Source of the DNA: an uncultured Gammaproteobacteria bacterium
Lineage (GTDB): Bacteria > Pseudomonadota > Gammaproteobacteria > GCA-001735895
Direction of reading: 5' to 3'
NCBI GenBank assembly: GCA_945787265.1
Contig: CALZHS010000026.1
Coordinates: 1-10,104 of the forward strand
Length of the DNA stretch: 10,104 bases
Each line of letters starts with the position of its first letter. Positions within the stretch are counted from its first letter, which is position 1. The notes beneath the pieces were generated by a model. That model was not told the DNA's origin, ran no database searches, and was given only the letters and a program-made list of their open reading frames with translations. This document shows, piece by piece, positions 1 through 8,085 of this stretch. Both the position numbers and the translations under genes were made by a program.

Positions 1-1624
1 CCATGACCAGCGGCTGGTAACCCGGAGCGCGTTCGGCTGCTTCGACAAAGCCCTGCGAATCGTCGTGGCGCAGTTTTTCAGCCAGTTCGGCATTCATGTC
101 GAGCAGTTCGTAAACACCCATGCGTCCCTGGTACCCGGTTTCTCCACACTGCTTGCAGCCGCGGCCTATCTTGTATCGATACTGGTCGATATCGATCAAC
201 AGATCGTCACGCAGCCAGCCAGACTCGAACTCAGTCGGGGTATAGTCTTCAGCGCAGCTTGCACATACCCTGCGCACCAGTCGCTGCGCGATAATGGTAC
301 GCAGGGTCGACGCCAGCAGGTATCCCTCGACACCCATATCCATGAGTCGAGTAGCCGTCGATATGGTGTCATTGGTGTGCAGCGTCGATAGCACCAGGTG
401 ACCGGTCATGGCTGCACTGACGCCGATTTCGACCGTTTCGGCATCGCGCATCTCGCCCACCATGATGATGTCCGGGTCCTGGCGCAGGGCCGAGCGCAAC
501 ACGTTGGCAAAAGTCAATCCAATGCGAGGATTGACCTGTACCTGGCTGATGCGATCGAGACGATATTCGACCGGGTCCTCGACTGTCACAATCTTGGACT
601 CCCTGACGTTTAATTCCGAAAGCGCGGCGTAAAGCGTCGTGGTCTTGCCGCTACCGGTAGGCCCGGTCACCAGGATCATGCCGTTGGGCAAATGGAAATT
701 TTTACGAAATCGGTGAAGCAGTTCCGGGGGCATACCGAGTTGCTCCAGGTCGAGCGCACCGCTGGTCTGGTCCAGCAGGCGCATGACCACCGACTCGCCG
801 TACTGAACCGGCATGGTCGATAAACGCACATCGATATCGCGATTGTTGACCAGCACGTGAAAGCGACCATCCTGCGGCAATCGTTTCTCGGAAATATTGA
901 GCCCACACATCAGTTTCAAGCGCACCACGACCGCCGGCGCGATCTGGGTTTCCTGCATGACCTGCTCGTAAAGAACGCCATCGATTCGTTGACGTATTCG
1001 AATGACATGCTGGTCGGGCTCGATATGGATATCCGAGGCCCCGACCTGGACCGCATCCTCGAAAATTGATTGCAGCAGTTTGGCTACCGGCGCATCGGTC
1101 ATTTCTGCCTGCAGCATCTCGCTGAGATCGGTTGCGGTATCGGTAAGATCCTGTCCGAGCTCGGAGGCAAGCGCGCTGATCTCTTCGGTGCGCCGATAAA
1201 CCAGGTCAAAATTTTCGAGCAATGCGGATTCGCGCACGATTGCCTGGCTCACCGGCTTGTTCAGTTTGGACTGGATTTCGTCGAGCGCGTAAATGTCGGT
1301 GGGATCCGCCATTGCCACCAGGTAATCGCGCTCGCGGTCTTCTAGCACGAGTGCACGAAAGCGCCTGGCAATCGACTCCGGCAGCAGCTTGGCAACTTCG
1401 TTACTGTAGTTGTAATTGTTGATATCGATCAGTGGAATATTCAACTGGCTGGCCAGCAGATTGAGCAGGCTGTTTTCATCGATCATGCCCAGCTCTACCA
1501 AGGTTCCACCAAGTTTTCGACCCAGTTTCTTCTGCTCGCTGAGCGCTTGCTGCAACTGATCCTCGGTGATCAGGCCTTTTTCAACCAGCAAATCACCGAG
1601 CCTGATTTTCTTGGTAAACGCCAT
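1..1624 (-). CDS. mshE: MshE, MSHA pilus extension ATPase (3' end cut by window edge)
   Basis: This is a GspE/PilB-family secretion ATPase that should hydrolyse ATP in the cytoplasm to drive MSHA pilus polymerisation. 541 residues are visible; the family is usually about 570-575, so roughly 30 C-terminal residues lie beyond the left edge. Residues 8-64 form an MshEN domain with two tandem motifs (RLGDLLVEKGLIT and KLGGTLVELGMID), the kind that binds c-di-GMP in this family. ASDIHIEP is at 196-203. Walker A GPTGSGKT is at 321-328. The Walker B region, QDPDIIMVGEMRD, ends at 394, and the His box GHLVLSTLHTN follows. A zinc-type tetracysteine is present as CASC (454-457) and CKQC (490-493). The ATG overlaps the mshN stop by one base (TAATG). 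The N-terminal motifs separate it from a plain PilB, and it lies where mshE lies in Vibrio-type msh operons. Confidence 0.96.
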   Translation of the reverse strand, partial: MAFTKKIRLGDLLVEKGLITEDQLQQALSEQKKLGRKLGGTLVELGMIDENSLLNLLASQLNIPLIDINNYNYSNEVAKLLPESIARRFRALVLEDRERDYLVAMADPTDIYALDEIQSKLNKPVSQAIVRESALLENFDLVYRRTEEISALASELGQDLTDTATDLSEMLQAEMTDAPVAKLLQSIFEDAVQVGASDIHIEPDQHVIRIRQRIDGVLYEQVMQETQIAPAVVVRLKLMCGLNISEKRLPQDGRFHVLVNNRDIDVRLSTMPVQYGESVVMRLLDQTSGALDLEQLGMPPELLHRFRKNFHLPNGMILVTGPTGSGKTTTLYAALSELNVRESKIVTVEDPVEYRLDRISQVQVNPRIGLTFANVLRSALRQDPDIIMVGEMRDAETVEIGVSAAMTGHLVLSTLHTNDTISTATRLMDMGVEGYLLASTLRTIIAQRLVRRVCASCAEDYTPTEFESGWLRDDLLIDIDQYRYKIGRGCKQCGETGYQGRMGVYELLDMNAELAEKLRHDDSQGFVEAAERAPGYQPLVM

Positions 1625-3000
1625 TAATTCAATACCTGCGTTAGCGTCCGACGTTTCTTATTAACAAACGCCTGCAGGCGATTATTCAAATTACCCAGTT
1701 TCGCGGCCTGCTGGTACGAGTTCAGTGCGTCTTCAAACGCTGCGGTTTGTTCCTGGGAAATCCCGAGCCCGATCCAGTTTTTGGCATTGCTCGCATCCAA
1801 CTCGAGCGCGAGCCGGTAATGCCTGATTGCACTTTCATGGTCATCGAGTCGCTGGTAACTGGCCGCCAGCAGTGCCTGTTGATTCGCATCCAGGGAACTT
1901 TCAGTGGCAAACAACTGGATCACCGCGTGGTAAGCTGCCGACTGGAACAGCGAGCGTGCGTACTCGGTTTTAAACAGCATATCCTGTGGATACTGCATCA
2001 TCGAATCCCGCACCAGGCGCAGGAACCGGTCGCTCTGGTTTTGACTGTTGTAAAGCGCGAGCAAATGCTGGCGGGCCGCGTAGTCTTCACTGCCACCCAG
2101 TAGTTTCTGCAATATCGCCTGGGCCTGTGCCAGGCGACGGGAATTTATTAACTGGACCGCATAGCCGAGTTGATTGATCGATTTTGCATTCGGATTGGTA
2201 GACTTTATCTCAACACTGACAACGGCCTGCCCCTCGGGAGCGGCAAACTGTCGCGCCTCCGGTTCGACCGCATCCTCGGCAGATTCGTCGGTTGCAAATT
2301 CGACCGTTTGCTGGACCTGCCCGGTCTCGATCGCGACAGGCTCAACGGTAGCAACATTTCTGACCGCGGTATCGGCCACTTCCGGCGCAGCGGATTTACG
2401 CAAATTAATGACCCAGTTCGGTTCGCCGTTAACCAGGCTCTGACGGGTTTCGACCAGGATATCCGCTGCAGTCTCAAAGTTGACGTCTACCCCGCTGTCA
2501 GCGGAAGTGATAACGAGTTCCCGGATCCAGCGATTGTCGCTTATCACCGGTGCCAATATCTGGCTTTCGATATCTCGTAAATGGTAGCTAAAATTATTCT
2601 CGCCGCGTTCTTTCAAGAACGCTACGACCTTTTCGCGCAGTGCGAACTCCATGCGCATATCGTCCTCTGATTCTCGAATCTGCAGGCCGATAATCTGGTT
2701 ACCAATCATTTGATCCGTGACTACGCCCACGCTGATTTCCGGTTCCGCCAGCGTCTGTTCAGCGACTGAAGGAGCCATGCCTGATATCAGGTTTGACGAA
2801 GAACCCTGGCTGCCGGTGAAATGGTCCTGCAGGTAAATCCACGCCGCCACCATCAATAGCAGTAGCAGCAATCCAACCAGTAACAGTGGTTTCGGATCTC
2901 GCGTCGGGGCAGGCTTGAGTCCAATCGCATCAATCTCAATCGGGGTGAACTGACTTTCCCGGCTTTCGAGATCCTTGAGAACGTTATTGATGACACTCAT
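1624..3000 (-). CDS. mshN: MshN-like membrane-anchored TPR protein
   Basis: This 458-residue protein has a short cytoplasmic N-terminus (MSVINNVLKDLESRE, a typical MshN opening). One strongly hydrophobic membrane segment follows at about 38-57, so the rest should be periplasmic. Residues about 100-200 read as a compact mixed alpha/beta domain; its resemblance to AMIN-type domains is only an impression. Residues about 202-265 are a Glu/Ala/Val-rich, probably flexible linker. From about 270 to 440 the pattern fits several tetratricopeptide repeats, for example the segment around 371-400 with SYQRLDDHESAIRHYRLALE. TPR proteins of this kind act as assembly or scaffold factors, but the exact role of MshN is not well defined. 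The ATG overlaps the mshM stop by four bases (ATGA), and the stop shares a base with the mshE start. Identification rests mainly on gene order, topology and the N-terminus. Confidence 0.85.
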   Translation of the reverse strand: MSVINNVLKDLESRESQFTPIEIDAIGLKPAPTRDPKPLLLVGLLLLLLMVAAWIYLQDHFTGSQGSSSNLISGMAPSVAEQTLAEPEISVGVVTDQMIGNQIIGLQIRESEDDMRMEFALREKVVAFLKERGENNFSYHLRDIESQILAPVISDNRWIRELVITSADSGVDVNFETAADILVETRQSLVNGEPNWVINLRKSAAPEVADTAVRNVATVEPVAIETGQVQQTVEFATDESAEDAVEPEARQFAAPEGQAVVSVEIKSTNPNAKSINQLGYAVQLINSRRLAQAQAILQKLLGGSEDYAARQHLLALYNSQNQSDRFLRLVRDSMMQYPQDMLFKTEYARSLFQSAAYHAVIQLFATESSLDANQQALLAASYQRLDDHESAIRHYRLALELDASNAKNWIGLGISQEQTAAFEDALNSYQQAAKLGNLNNRLQAFVNKKRRTLTQVLN

Positions 3001-3800
3001 TGCATCTGGCTGTCGGCAGCAGCGGCCTCGATGTGCTTGCCCTTGACGTAGAATTCACCACTGGCGTAGGAAAGCATCAGCGCCTTGTTGCATAAGACGT
3101 TGATAACTCTCGGAATGCCCTGACTGAGCTTGTAGAGCCGGCGTAGCGCAGCATTATCAAATAACTCGGGACCGCGGTAGCCCGCCAATTTGATGCGATG
3201 CTGCAGATAGGATCGAACTGACGCCTGGTCTAGAGGCTTGAGTTGATAGGCATGCGCGATTCTTTGCTTGAGTTGCCGCGCGTTACTTTGCGCCAGCCTG
3301 ACATCGAGCTCGGGTTGACCAAACAGGACAATTTGTACCAGTTTCCGTTTGCGGGTTTCGAGGTTACTGAGCAGTCGAATTGCCTCCAGGCTCTCCTGTG
3401 GCATCGATTGCGCTTCATCGAGGAGGATAACCGTGCCGCGATGTCGACGCGCATTTTCGATTAAGTACTCGTTAATACAGGTAAGATAATTTGCCTTGTT
3501 CAGTCTGTCCGCGATACCCATTTCGTCCAAAATTGCGTGGAACAGCGCGTTGCAGCCCATGTATGGATTGGGAATGAAAATCGTGTCGAAATTCGACTCC
3601 AGCGCCTGCAGCAATTTTCGACACAGCAGGGTCTTGCCCGTGCCCACCTCGCCGGTCACCTTGATAAAGCCATCGCCAGACCTGATCGCTACCCGCAATA
3701 CGTTGAGTGCCTCCTTGTGGGTAACTGACTGGTAAAAAAACCCGGTATCCGGGGTCAGGTTGAAAGGCTTTTCTGCAAGTCCATAGTAGCGTTCGTACAT
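2997..3800 (-). CDS. mshM: MshM, AAA-type ATPase of MSHA biogenesis (ExeA/GspA-like)
   Basis: This is a 267-residue P-loop ATPase of the ExeA/GspA family. It opens with MYERYYGLAEKPFNLTPD, the conserved start of this family. Numbering from the ATG, Walker A GEVGTGKT is at 50-57, Walker B VILLDEAQ at 124-131, a sensor-like FGQPEL at 160-165 and a sensor-2 type GIPRVIN at 228-234. ExeA relatives couple ATP hydrolysis to placement of secretin-type channels, so a role in MshL or pilus assembly is reasonable but inferred. Unlike ExeA there is no C-terminal membrane or peptidoglycan-binding part. A GTG codon lies one codon upstream (3803). I chose the ATG at 3800 because GGAAGG at 3807-3812 is then 6 bases away and the mshL stop forms a TGATG junction. 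The 3' end overlaps mshN by four bases. Confidence 0.93.
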   Translation of the reverse strand: MYERYYGLAEKPFNLTPDTGFFYQSVTHKEALNVLRVAIRSGDGFIKVTGEVGTGKTLLCRKLLQALESNFDTIFIPNPYMGCNALFHAILDEMGIADRLNKANYLTCINEYLIENARRHRGTVILLDEAQSMPQESLEAIRLLSNLETRKRKLVQIVLFGQPELDVRLAQSNARQLKQRIAHAYQLKPLDQASVRSYLQHRIKLAGYRGPELFDNAALRRLYKLSQGIPRVINVLCNKALMLSYASGEFYVKGKHIEAAAADSQMQ

Positions 3801-5506
3801 CACTGACCTTCCATGGCATCTATATTGATTTGTCGAACGCGCTCAGCGCTTTTTTGAATATAGTTGGACCAGACCTTGTTATTGTCGACGACAATCGGCC
3901 GCAACAGGATCACGAGCTCGCTGCGTCGATTGAGTTTGCGCTTTTGCTTAAAGGCCTCGCCTACGAACGGTATATCGGCAGCACCCGGTACCGCTCCGAG
4001 CTCGTCGCTGGTAATGTTTTTCATGAGCCCACCGATGACTACCACCTGGCCGTTCTGGGCCTTTACAATGGAATCCGATTCGCGCACCGTGCTTAACGCC
4101 AGCGGCAATTCAAAGGTTTCACCGCCCAGGGTTATAACCTTCAACTGGTCATCGACCTCGCTAATACTTGGATGAATATGCAAAATAACTTCGCCCTTCT
4201 TGCTGATCTGTGGCGTCACGTCCAGCGCAATTCCGGAGAAAAACGGGGTCAATGTTAGCTGGGGTGTCGTGGTAGTCCCACTGGCTGTACTGGTACTGTC
4301 GGATGAGACCTCGGTTACAAAGAACTCGTCCGAGCCCACCTTGATCACCGCCTTTTGATTGTTGACCGTTGAAACACGCGGGCTCGACAATACATGCACG
4401 TTACCCTGGGTGCTGAGCAGGGTAATCAGCGAGGCAAAGGTGCTTGAAGAGCTGCCTACGGCAAACAAATTGGCGTATGGAGTATTGCCAACATCGAGGC
4501 TAGAAGAAATCACCGCGTTGCCCGCCGCATCAAGCAGAGGTGCCCCGGCCTCGTCCGCTAGCACTCGACCGGCGCCTCTTACCACGCCGGAATTACCGAC
4601 CGCCAGGTCGCGACTGGACGCTATCGCGGCCCAGTCGATACCCGACTGGAAACTGTCGTTGAGATCGACCTCGATCACCTTGGCCTCGAGTATCACCTGG
4701 CGCTGCAGGTTATCCTGCGCATTACTGAGATAAGCCTCCACATCACGCAACTCGCCTGGCATAGCGCGCACGATGACCAGGCCCGAGTGGCGATCAACCA
4801 CGATCGAACGTCCTGCGCCGGCGCCGACGATCGAAGTTAGTGTGGCCTGCAGTTCAGACCAGAAATCGGCCTTGCTGGTGGTATTGATACTACTGGATTT
4901 AAGCGAAGTCGAACCCGAGGCAGAGCCGCCACCATTGTCACTGTTTCCATTGTCGGTATCTTCAATCTGACCCGAGCTCACGGTCATTAACGATTCACCG
5001 GCACGACTGACATTGAGATAGTCGACCGCAAATATCCGCGATTGAATGCGCGCTGGCAAAACGATATAGCCGGTCTGGTTTTGGCGGTACTCGTAGCCAT
5101 AAACTTCACGGGTAAGATTCATGACTTCGCGCACCGTGACATTTTTCAAATCCAGCGAAATGACACCTTCTACGCTCGGGTGTACCACCATGTTGATGTT
5201 GGTATCCTTCACCAGGCTCATAAAAAACAAGCGTGCCGGGGCATTGGATACCGAGACATCGAATGCCACTTCGAGCTCGAAATTTTCATCGAGGCCCGGC
5301 ACAGCAATACCGCTTCCCGGCAACAGGTCGTCAAGGATTTCATCCGATGGTGATTCCGCGTCAGGTATTACGACCGCGGCGGCTTCGTTTAAGGCATCGT
5401 CGATGCTTTGCCGATTTTGCTGCGCAATCTCCCGGTTCATCGAGGAAGCACAGGCGCTGAGAAAACCGGCCAGCACGATAATACTCAGGTGTCGTCTAAT
5501 CATCAT
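3800..5506 (-). CDS. mshL: MshL, outer-membrane secretin lipoprotein of the MSHA pilus
   Basis: This 568-residue secretin should form the outer-membrane channel through which the MSHA pilus exits. Residues 1-19 are a lipoprotein signal peptide with lipobox LSAC (Cys19), predicting N-terminal lipidation. An N-terminal secretin/STN-type domain covers about 80-165. A Gly/Ser/Asn-rich linker is at about 181-210, followed by an N1-type domain (about 215-265). The secretin core runs from about 270 (VILEAKVIEVDLNDSF) to about 540, with GNVHVLSSPRVSTVNNQKA, VVVIGGLMKN (488-497) and the C-terminal VPGAADIPFVGEAF (506-519). A Ser/Thr-rich stretch at 401-414 probably corresponds to a gate or variable loop. 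Two adjacent ATG codons (5506 and 5503) both overlap the mshK stop, so the start could be one codon shorter. The length and the IGG(L/M) and LLRP (534-537) motifs fit a complete functional secretin. Confidence 0.95.
   Translation of the reverse strand: MMIRRHLSIIVLAGFLSACASSMNREIAQQNRQSIDDALNEAAAVVIPDAESPSDEILDDLLPGSGIAVPGLDENFELEVAFDVSVSNAPARLFFMSLVKDTNINMVVHPSVEGVISLDLKNVTVREVMNLTREVYGYEYRQNQTGYIVLPARIQSRIFAVDYLNVSRAGESLMTVSSGQIEDTDNGNSDNGGGSASGSTSLKSSSINTTSKADFWSELQATLTSIVGAGAGRSIVVDRHSGLVIVRAMPGELRDVEAYLSNAQDNLQRQVILEAKVIEVDLNDSFQSGIDWAAIASSRDLAVGNSGVVRGAGRVLADEAGAPLLDAAGNAVISSSLDVGNTPYANLFAVGSSSSTFASLITLLSTQGNVHVLSSPRVSTVNNQKAVIKVGSDEFFVTEVSSDSTSTASGTTTTPQLTLTPFFSGIALDVTPQISKKGEVILHIHPSISEVDDQLKVITLGGETFELPLALSTVRESDSIVKAQNGQVVVIGGLMKNITSDELGAVPGAADIPFVGEAFKQKRKLNRRSELVILLRPIVVDNNKVWSNYIQKSAERVRQINIDAMEGQ
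3807..3812 (-). promoter_or_regulatory. Ribosome binding site of mshM
   Basis: On the minus strand GGAAGG sits 6 bases before the ATG at 3800, but only 3 bases before the alternative GTG at 3803. The spacing favours the ATG as the mshM start. The site lies inside the last codons of mshL. Confidence 0.6.
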
Positions 5507-5919
5507 AAGTCACTCTCGACAGCTTTTCTTTTAATCGCTGTTAAATGATTGTCAAGGCTCAAGTTAATCACTTTCCCCTTGTGCACCAGGCGTGCTGTTG
5601 CCCGGGTTAACTTGACCAGCTCGGCGCCCCTGATACGATCACCGACCGCGAGCATCTGATCATTGATGATTGCGATTTTACGATCCTTTGCATAAAGGAT
5701 TGATGTGAGCTGCAGGGGTTTGTGTGCTGGTTTTTCCGCCTTTGCTTCAGTTTTTGCGGTGCTACTGGCCCACCTGGCTTCGCGAAATTTCTGTAATGCA
5801 AACGGCGGGGGTTGCATCGGGTCGCGCAGTTCCTTAGCCGAAGCCAGTCGGCCGATCCCGAAAAATCCAAGCGTCACCAGGATGACCACCATGAGGTAAG
5901 TTATAATGATGCGCGGCAT
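5503..5919 (-). CDS. mshK: MshK-like periplasmic pilus biogenesis protein
   Basis: This is a small protein of 138 residues. Residues about 4-25 are hydrophobic and end in an ASA signal-peptidase-type site at 26-28, so it is either secreted or anchored through that segment. Mature residues start with the family-typical RDPMQPP (32-38). A Lys/Ala-rich linker (about 50-68) leads to a small beta-rich domain (about 69-125) starting LQLTSILYAKDRKIAIIND. This arrangement resembles PilP and GspC-HR domains, which contact the secretin N-domains, so it likely links the inner-membrane MshJ/PilN-like complex to MshL. It begins directly after the mshJ stop with no gap (TAA|ATG), and its stop overlaps the mshL start (ATGA). 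Assignment rests on position, the DPMQPP motif and the fold pattern, since the family is short and weakly conserved. Confidence 0.85.
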   Translation of the reverse strand: MPRIIITYLMVVILVTLGFFGIGRLASAKELRDPMQPPPFALQKFREARWASSTAKTEAKAEKPAHKPLQLTSILYAKDRKIAIINDQMLAVGDRIRGAELVKLTRATARLVHKGKVINLSLDNHLTAIKRKAVESDL

Positions 5920-6576
5920 TTAAATCCCCACCCATTCCTTGCGCGTCGACAAGGTCGAAATCAATACTTTCACAGTGGCCTGCGGATATTCATCGGCGGC
6001 GATTTCAATCTCGTCCCAGAGCAGTTTCCAGTCCAGTGCTTCCAGCCCCTGCATATACCTGAGAATATCGAGATACTTGCCGGCAAACTCGATTTCGAGT
6101 ACATGCCGATAGATACCCGCTTCGTCAACTTCCGCTGCGTCATCGGAGGGGATCGCGGGTTTGACTTCTCGGCGCTTGAGGCTTAGCAGCTTGAGGCGTG
6201 AGTCCCGATCAATCAGCTGGTTCATTAGCTGGAACATTTTTTCGGGGTCAATCAACTCGATCGTGGTTACCCGCAGCTGTTCCTCGAGCGCCACCAGCTC
6301 CTGGCTGAGCCTGGCCAGTTGACCTTTTTTCTCCTGCTGCACTCCAGCCGCAATGCTCTGACGTATATTGCGCACCAGGCCGCGCTGATTTTCAACATCG
6401 CCTGCAATACGCTGATTTTCCATTTGCAGGGCTTCGATTTTGGTCATCCTGGGGGCCGCGAAATAACTCCACCAGACAAAGCTCACGACGACAATGACTG
6501 AAACCGCAATCAAACCACGCTCGCGCAAGGACAGGGCATCGAATCGCTGTGCATACTGGCGCAGTTGGCTATTCAT
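5920..6576 (-). CDS. mshJ: MshJ, PilO/GspM-like inner-membrane pilus protein
   Basis: This 218-residue bitopic protein belongs to the PilO/GspM-like part of the alignment complex. It has a short cytoplasmic N-terminus (MNSQLRQYAQRFDALSLRER), one membrane segment at about 21-40, a charged Gln/Glu-rich coiled coil at about 44-105, and a C-terminal alpha/beta domain from about 108 (PEKMFQLMNQLIDRDSRLKL) to 210. It should pair with the PilN-like protein in the inner membrane. The frame could extend upstream to a GTG at 6633, adding 19 residues inside the previous gene. I chose the ATG at 6576 because a strong GGAGG (6582-6586) lies 5 bases before it, the protein then starts at the usual distance from the membrane segment, and length matches MshJ. 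The start overlaps the upstream stop by 8 bases. Confidence 0.92.
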   Translation of the reverse strand: MNSQLRQYAQRFDALSLRERGLIAVSVIVVVSFVWWSYFAAPRMTKIEALQMENQRIAGDVENQRGLVRNIRQSIAAGVQQEKKGQLARLSQELVALEEQLRVTTIELIDPEKMFQLMNQLIDRDSRLKLLSLKRREVKPAIPSDDAAEVDEAGIYRHVLEIEFAGKYLDILRYMQGLEALDWKLLWDEIEIAADEYPQATVKVLISTLSTRKEWVGI

Positions 6577-7171
6577 CGAGGCCTCCGCTGGTCGCGATTT
6601 CAAAATCCACTTTCCAGTCGCTGTTTTTGGCACGACTCAGTCGGAACAGATCGAAACGATTACCTTGAAATATCGGTTCCTCACTAAAGCCGTCGAAGTA
6701 AACGGGAACTTCCGATGCATTGAGTGCGCTACCCTTGATCTGAACGAAGTTTTCGGCAAACCGAATCTGGTTAAGCCATATATTCTCGACCTGAAGATTT
6801 GACAGCGCGACCAGGTAACCGGAAAAACCCTGTCCCGAACCAAATCTATTCGCATCAACAAAGCTTAATACTCTTTTTCGGGCCGAAATCTGGCGCGCGG
6901 TATTCTCGATCTTGAGGTCGATCCGGTTATCTTCGAGCAGCTTCGCGAACTCCGCATTCACTGCCGCGAGCTCTGCCGTCACACGGTCCCGGTCTGCCTT
7001 AACGAGTTGATTACGCTGTTCGGCCTGTTGCAGCTCGGAATGCAACAGGTAACTCCATGCCGCGGCTATCACGATAAGCAGCACCAATGTCGCCGCTGCC
7101 TGGGTCGCGGAGATCCAGAGTTTCTTCTCCTTGAAGCGCTCCTGGTAAAGGTTGATTTGCTGGACGATCAC
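6569..7171 (-). CDS. mshI2: PilN-like MSHA biogenesis protein (MshI2-type)
   Basis: This 200-residue protein has PilN architecture. It starts with QINLYQERFKEKK (residues 5-17), the conserved INLY peptide that in PilN inserts into the actin-like partner PilM. A membrane segment follows at about 22-43, then a Gln/Glu/Ala-rich coiled coil (about 45-85) and a periplasmic alpha/beta domain (about 100-195). It should dimerise with MshJ and dock on MshI, encoded just upstream. The start is a GTG overlapping the mshI stop by four bases (GTGA), with only a weak, distant purine stretch upstream, so translation probably depends on coupling to mshI. No nearby ATG would keep the INLY motif. Some annotations fuse or number this gene differently (mshI1/mshI2), so the symbol is less certain than the function. 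Confidence 0.88.
   Translation of the reverse strand: MIVQQINLYQERFKEKKLWISATQAAATLVLLIVIAAAWSYLLHSELQQAEQRNQLVKADRDRVTAELAAVNAEFAKLLEDNRIDLKIENTARQISARKRVLSFVDANRFGSGQGFSGYLVALSNLQVENIWLNQIRFAENFVQIKGSALNASEVPVYFDGFSEEPIFQGNRFDLFRLSRAKNSDWKVDFEIATSGGLDE
6582..6586 (-). promoter_or_regulatory. Ribosome binding site of mshJ
   Basis: A full GGAGG on the minus strand lies 5 bases before the ATG at 6576, within the last codons of the upstream PilN-like gene. It is one of the clearest Shine-Dalgarno sites in the operon and decides the mshJ start against the upstream GTG at 6633. Confidence 0.75.
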
Positions 7172-8079
7172 AGGCTTAGGTCCCGCAACGCAGCGCAGTA
7201 GGCGTGAAAACAGTGGGGCTCAAGTCCCGGGCTGTCGTCGACACCATCGATAGCGAGGAAGTCAATATCGAAATTTGAAAAATTCTGCAGATACATCGCC
7301 ATTTTTTCTGTGGCATCAAGCTGGGGAAAGATGCGCAAATTGATCACCGTGCCGATGCCGTAAAAACTTTCGAAATAATCCAGCGAGCGCTGTATCTCGA
7401 GGAGCAGGGCGTCAAAGATACTTTCATCATCACTTGAAGCCAGTTCCAGCTGATCGATACCAATCATGAACTCGCGCGACACGTACAGGTCGGTGTCGTG
7501 ATAGACACTCAGCCAGCCCTTGCCTGCAGCTAAAGCGAGCAGCGCCATGCTCTGCCCAGCGCTGTGTTGTATCGCCCGCAGGTTGCAACCTACCAGTTCG
7601 TGTACGTCGAGCGCATTCAGCTGCAGGTCGGTAGACCTGACACTTTCAACGTAGTTGCTGATAACAGTTTCACGGGCTGCGACCACACCGACCTGCTGCT
7701 GCTTGTTCTTGCTTGAGACCGGGAGTGGATAACAATCGACCACCGCATGCGTGACATCGTAGTTGACCAGATCCTTGACCTTCCAGGTCACGGCCTGAAT
7801 CATCTCGGAATCTTCGACTTCGGGTCGCTCGACCTGATAAATATCACAGTCATCATCCGCGACCAGGCAGACACAGGGCGTTTTCTGTAAATTGTTATCG
7901 TGAACCCAGCCCTTCAGGGCTTCGACCTGGTTCTCGTGATCAGCAGCCGCAATGAATTCGCTGCGAATAATGTCACCCGGATTGTTTTTACCGGTCTGCA
8001 CCTGCGCTACTGCGACACCGTCACGCATAAAATCTATACCGATTTGAGACTCTTTCTTCGCGGTGGAAAACAGACCCAC
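7168..8079 (-). CDS. mshI: MshI, PilM-like actin-fold protein of the MSHA pilus
   Basis: This 303-residue cytoplasmic protein has no membrane segment and is the first gene of the pilus operon. Its size, its position directly before the PilN-like gene and its pattern (QIGIDFMRDGVAVAQV at 12-27, then MALLALAAGKGWLSVY at 178-193) place it as the PilM/MshI actin-like component that binds the INLY peptide of its neighbour. The two phosphate-binding loops are degenerate: the usual DxGxxS/T loop after GID reads FMRDGV, and the second loop lacks the expected Asp and runs ALAAGKGWL. ATP binding is therefore uncertain. The start is a GTG with GGAG (8086-8089) 6 bases upstream. The stop TGA overlaps the next GTG. 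The function is inferred from family and context rather than from intact catalytic motifs. Confidence 0.88.
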   Translation of the reverse strand: MGLFSTAKKESQIGIDFMRDGVAVAQVQTGKNNPGDIIRSEFIAAADHENQVEALKGWVHDNNLQKTPCVCLVADDDCDIYQVERPEVEDSEMIQAVTWKVKDLVNYDVTHAVVDCYPLPVSSKNKQQQVGVVAARETVISNYVESVRSTDLQLNALDVHELVGCNLRAIQHSAGQSMALLALAAGKGWLSVYHDTDLYVSREFMIGIDQLELASSDDESIFDALLLEIQRSLDYFESFYGIGTVINLRIFPQLDATEKMAMYLQNFSNFDIDFLAIDGVDDSPGLEPHCFHAYCAALRDLSL

Positions 8080-8085
8080 GTTTTA

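Noticed and set aside
2170..2580. Plus-strand open frame of 136 codons antisense to mshN
   Set aside because: It lies wholly inside a well-supported gene on the other strand, the translation shows no recognisable domain and no ribosome site is evident.
5121..5534. Plus-strand open frame of 137 codons antisense to the 5' part of mshL
   Set aside because: Its Ser/Thr/Arg-rich composition is what reverse reading of mshL gives; no domain or conserved start is seen.
6577..6633. Upstream GTG start extending mshJ by 19 residues
   Set aside because: It lies inside the PilN-like gene without a ribosome site, while the ATG at 6576 has GGAGG at ideal spacing and gives the normal protein length.
1..8079. 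Type II secretion system or type IVa twitching-pilus operon instead of MSHA
   Set aside because: The gene set includes an ExeA-like ATPase and a TPR protein between the secretin and the extension ATPase, and the order mshI-J-K-L-M-N-E is specific to MSHA loci; GspC, GspD-type order and pilMNOPQ order are not seen.
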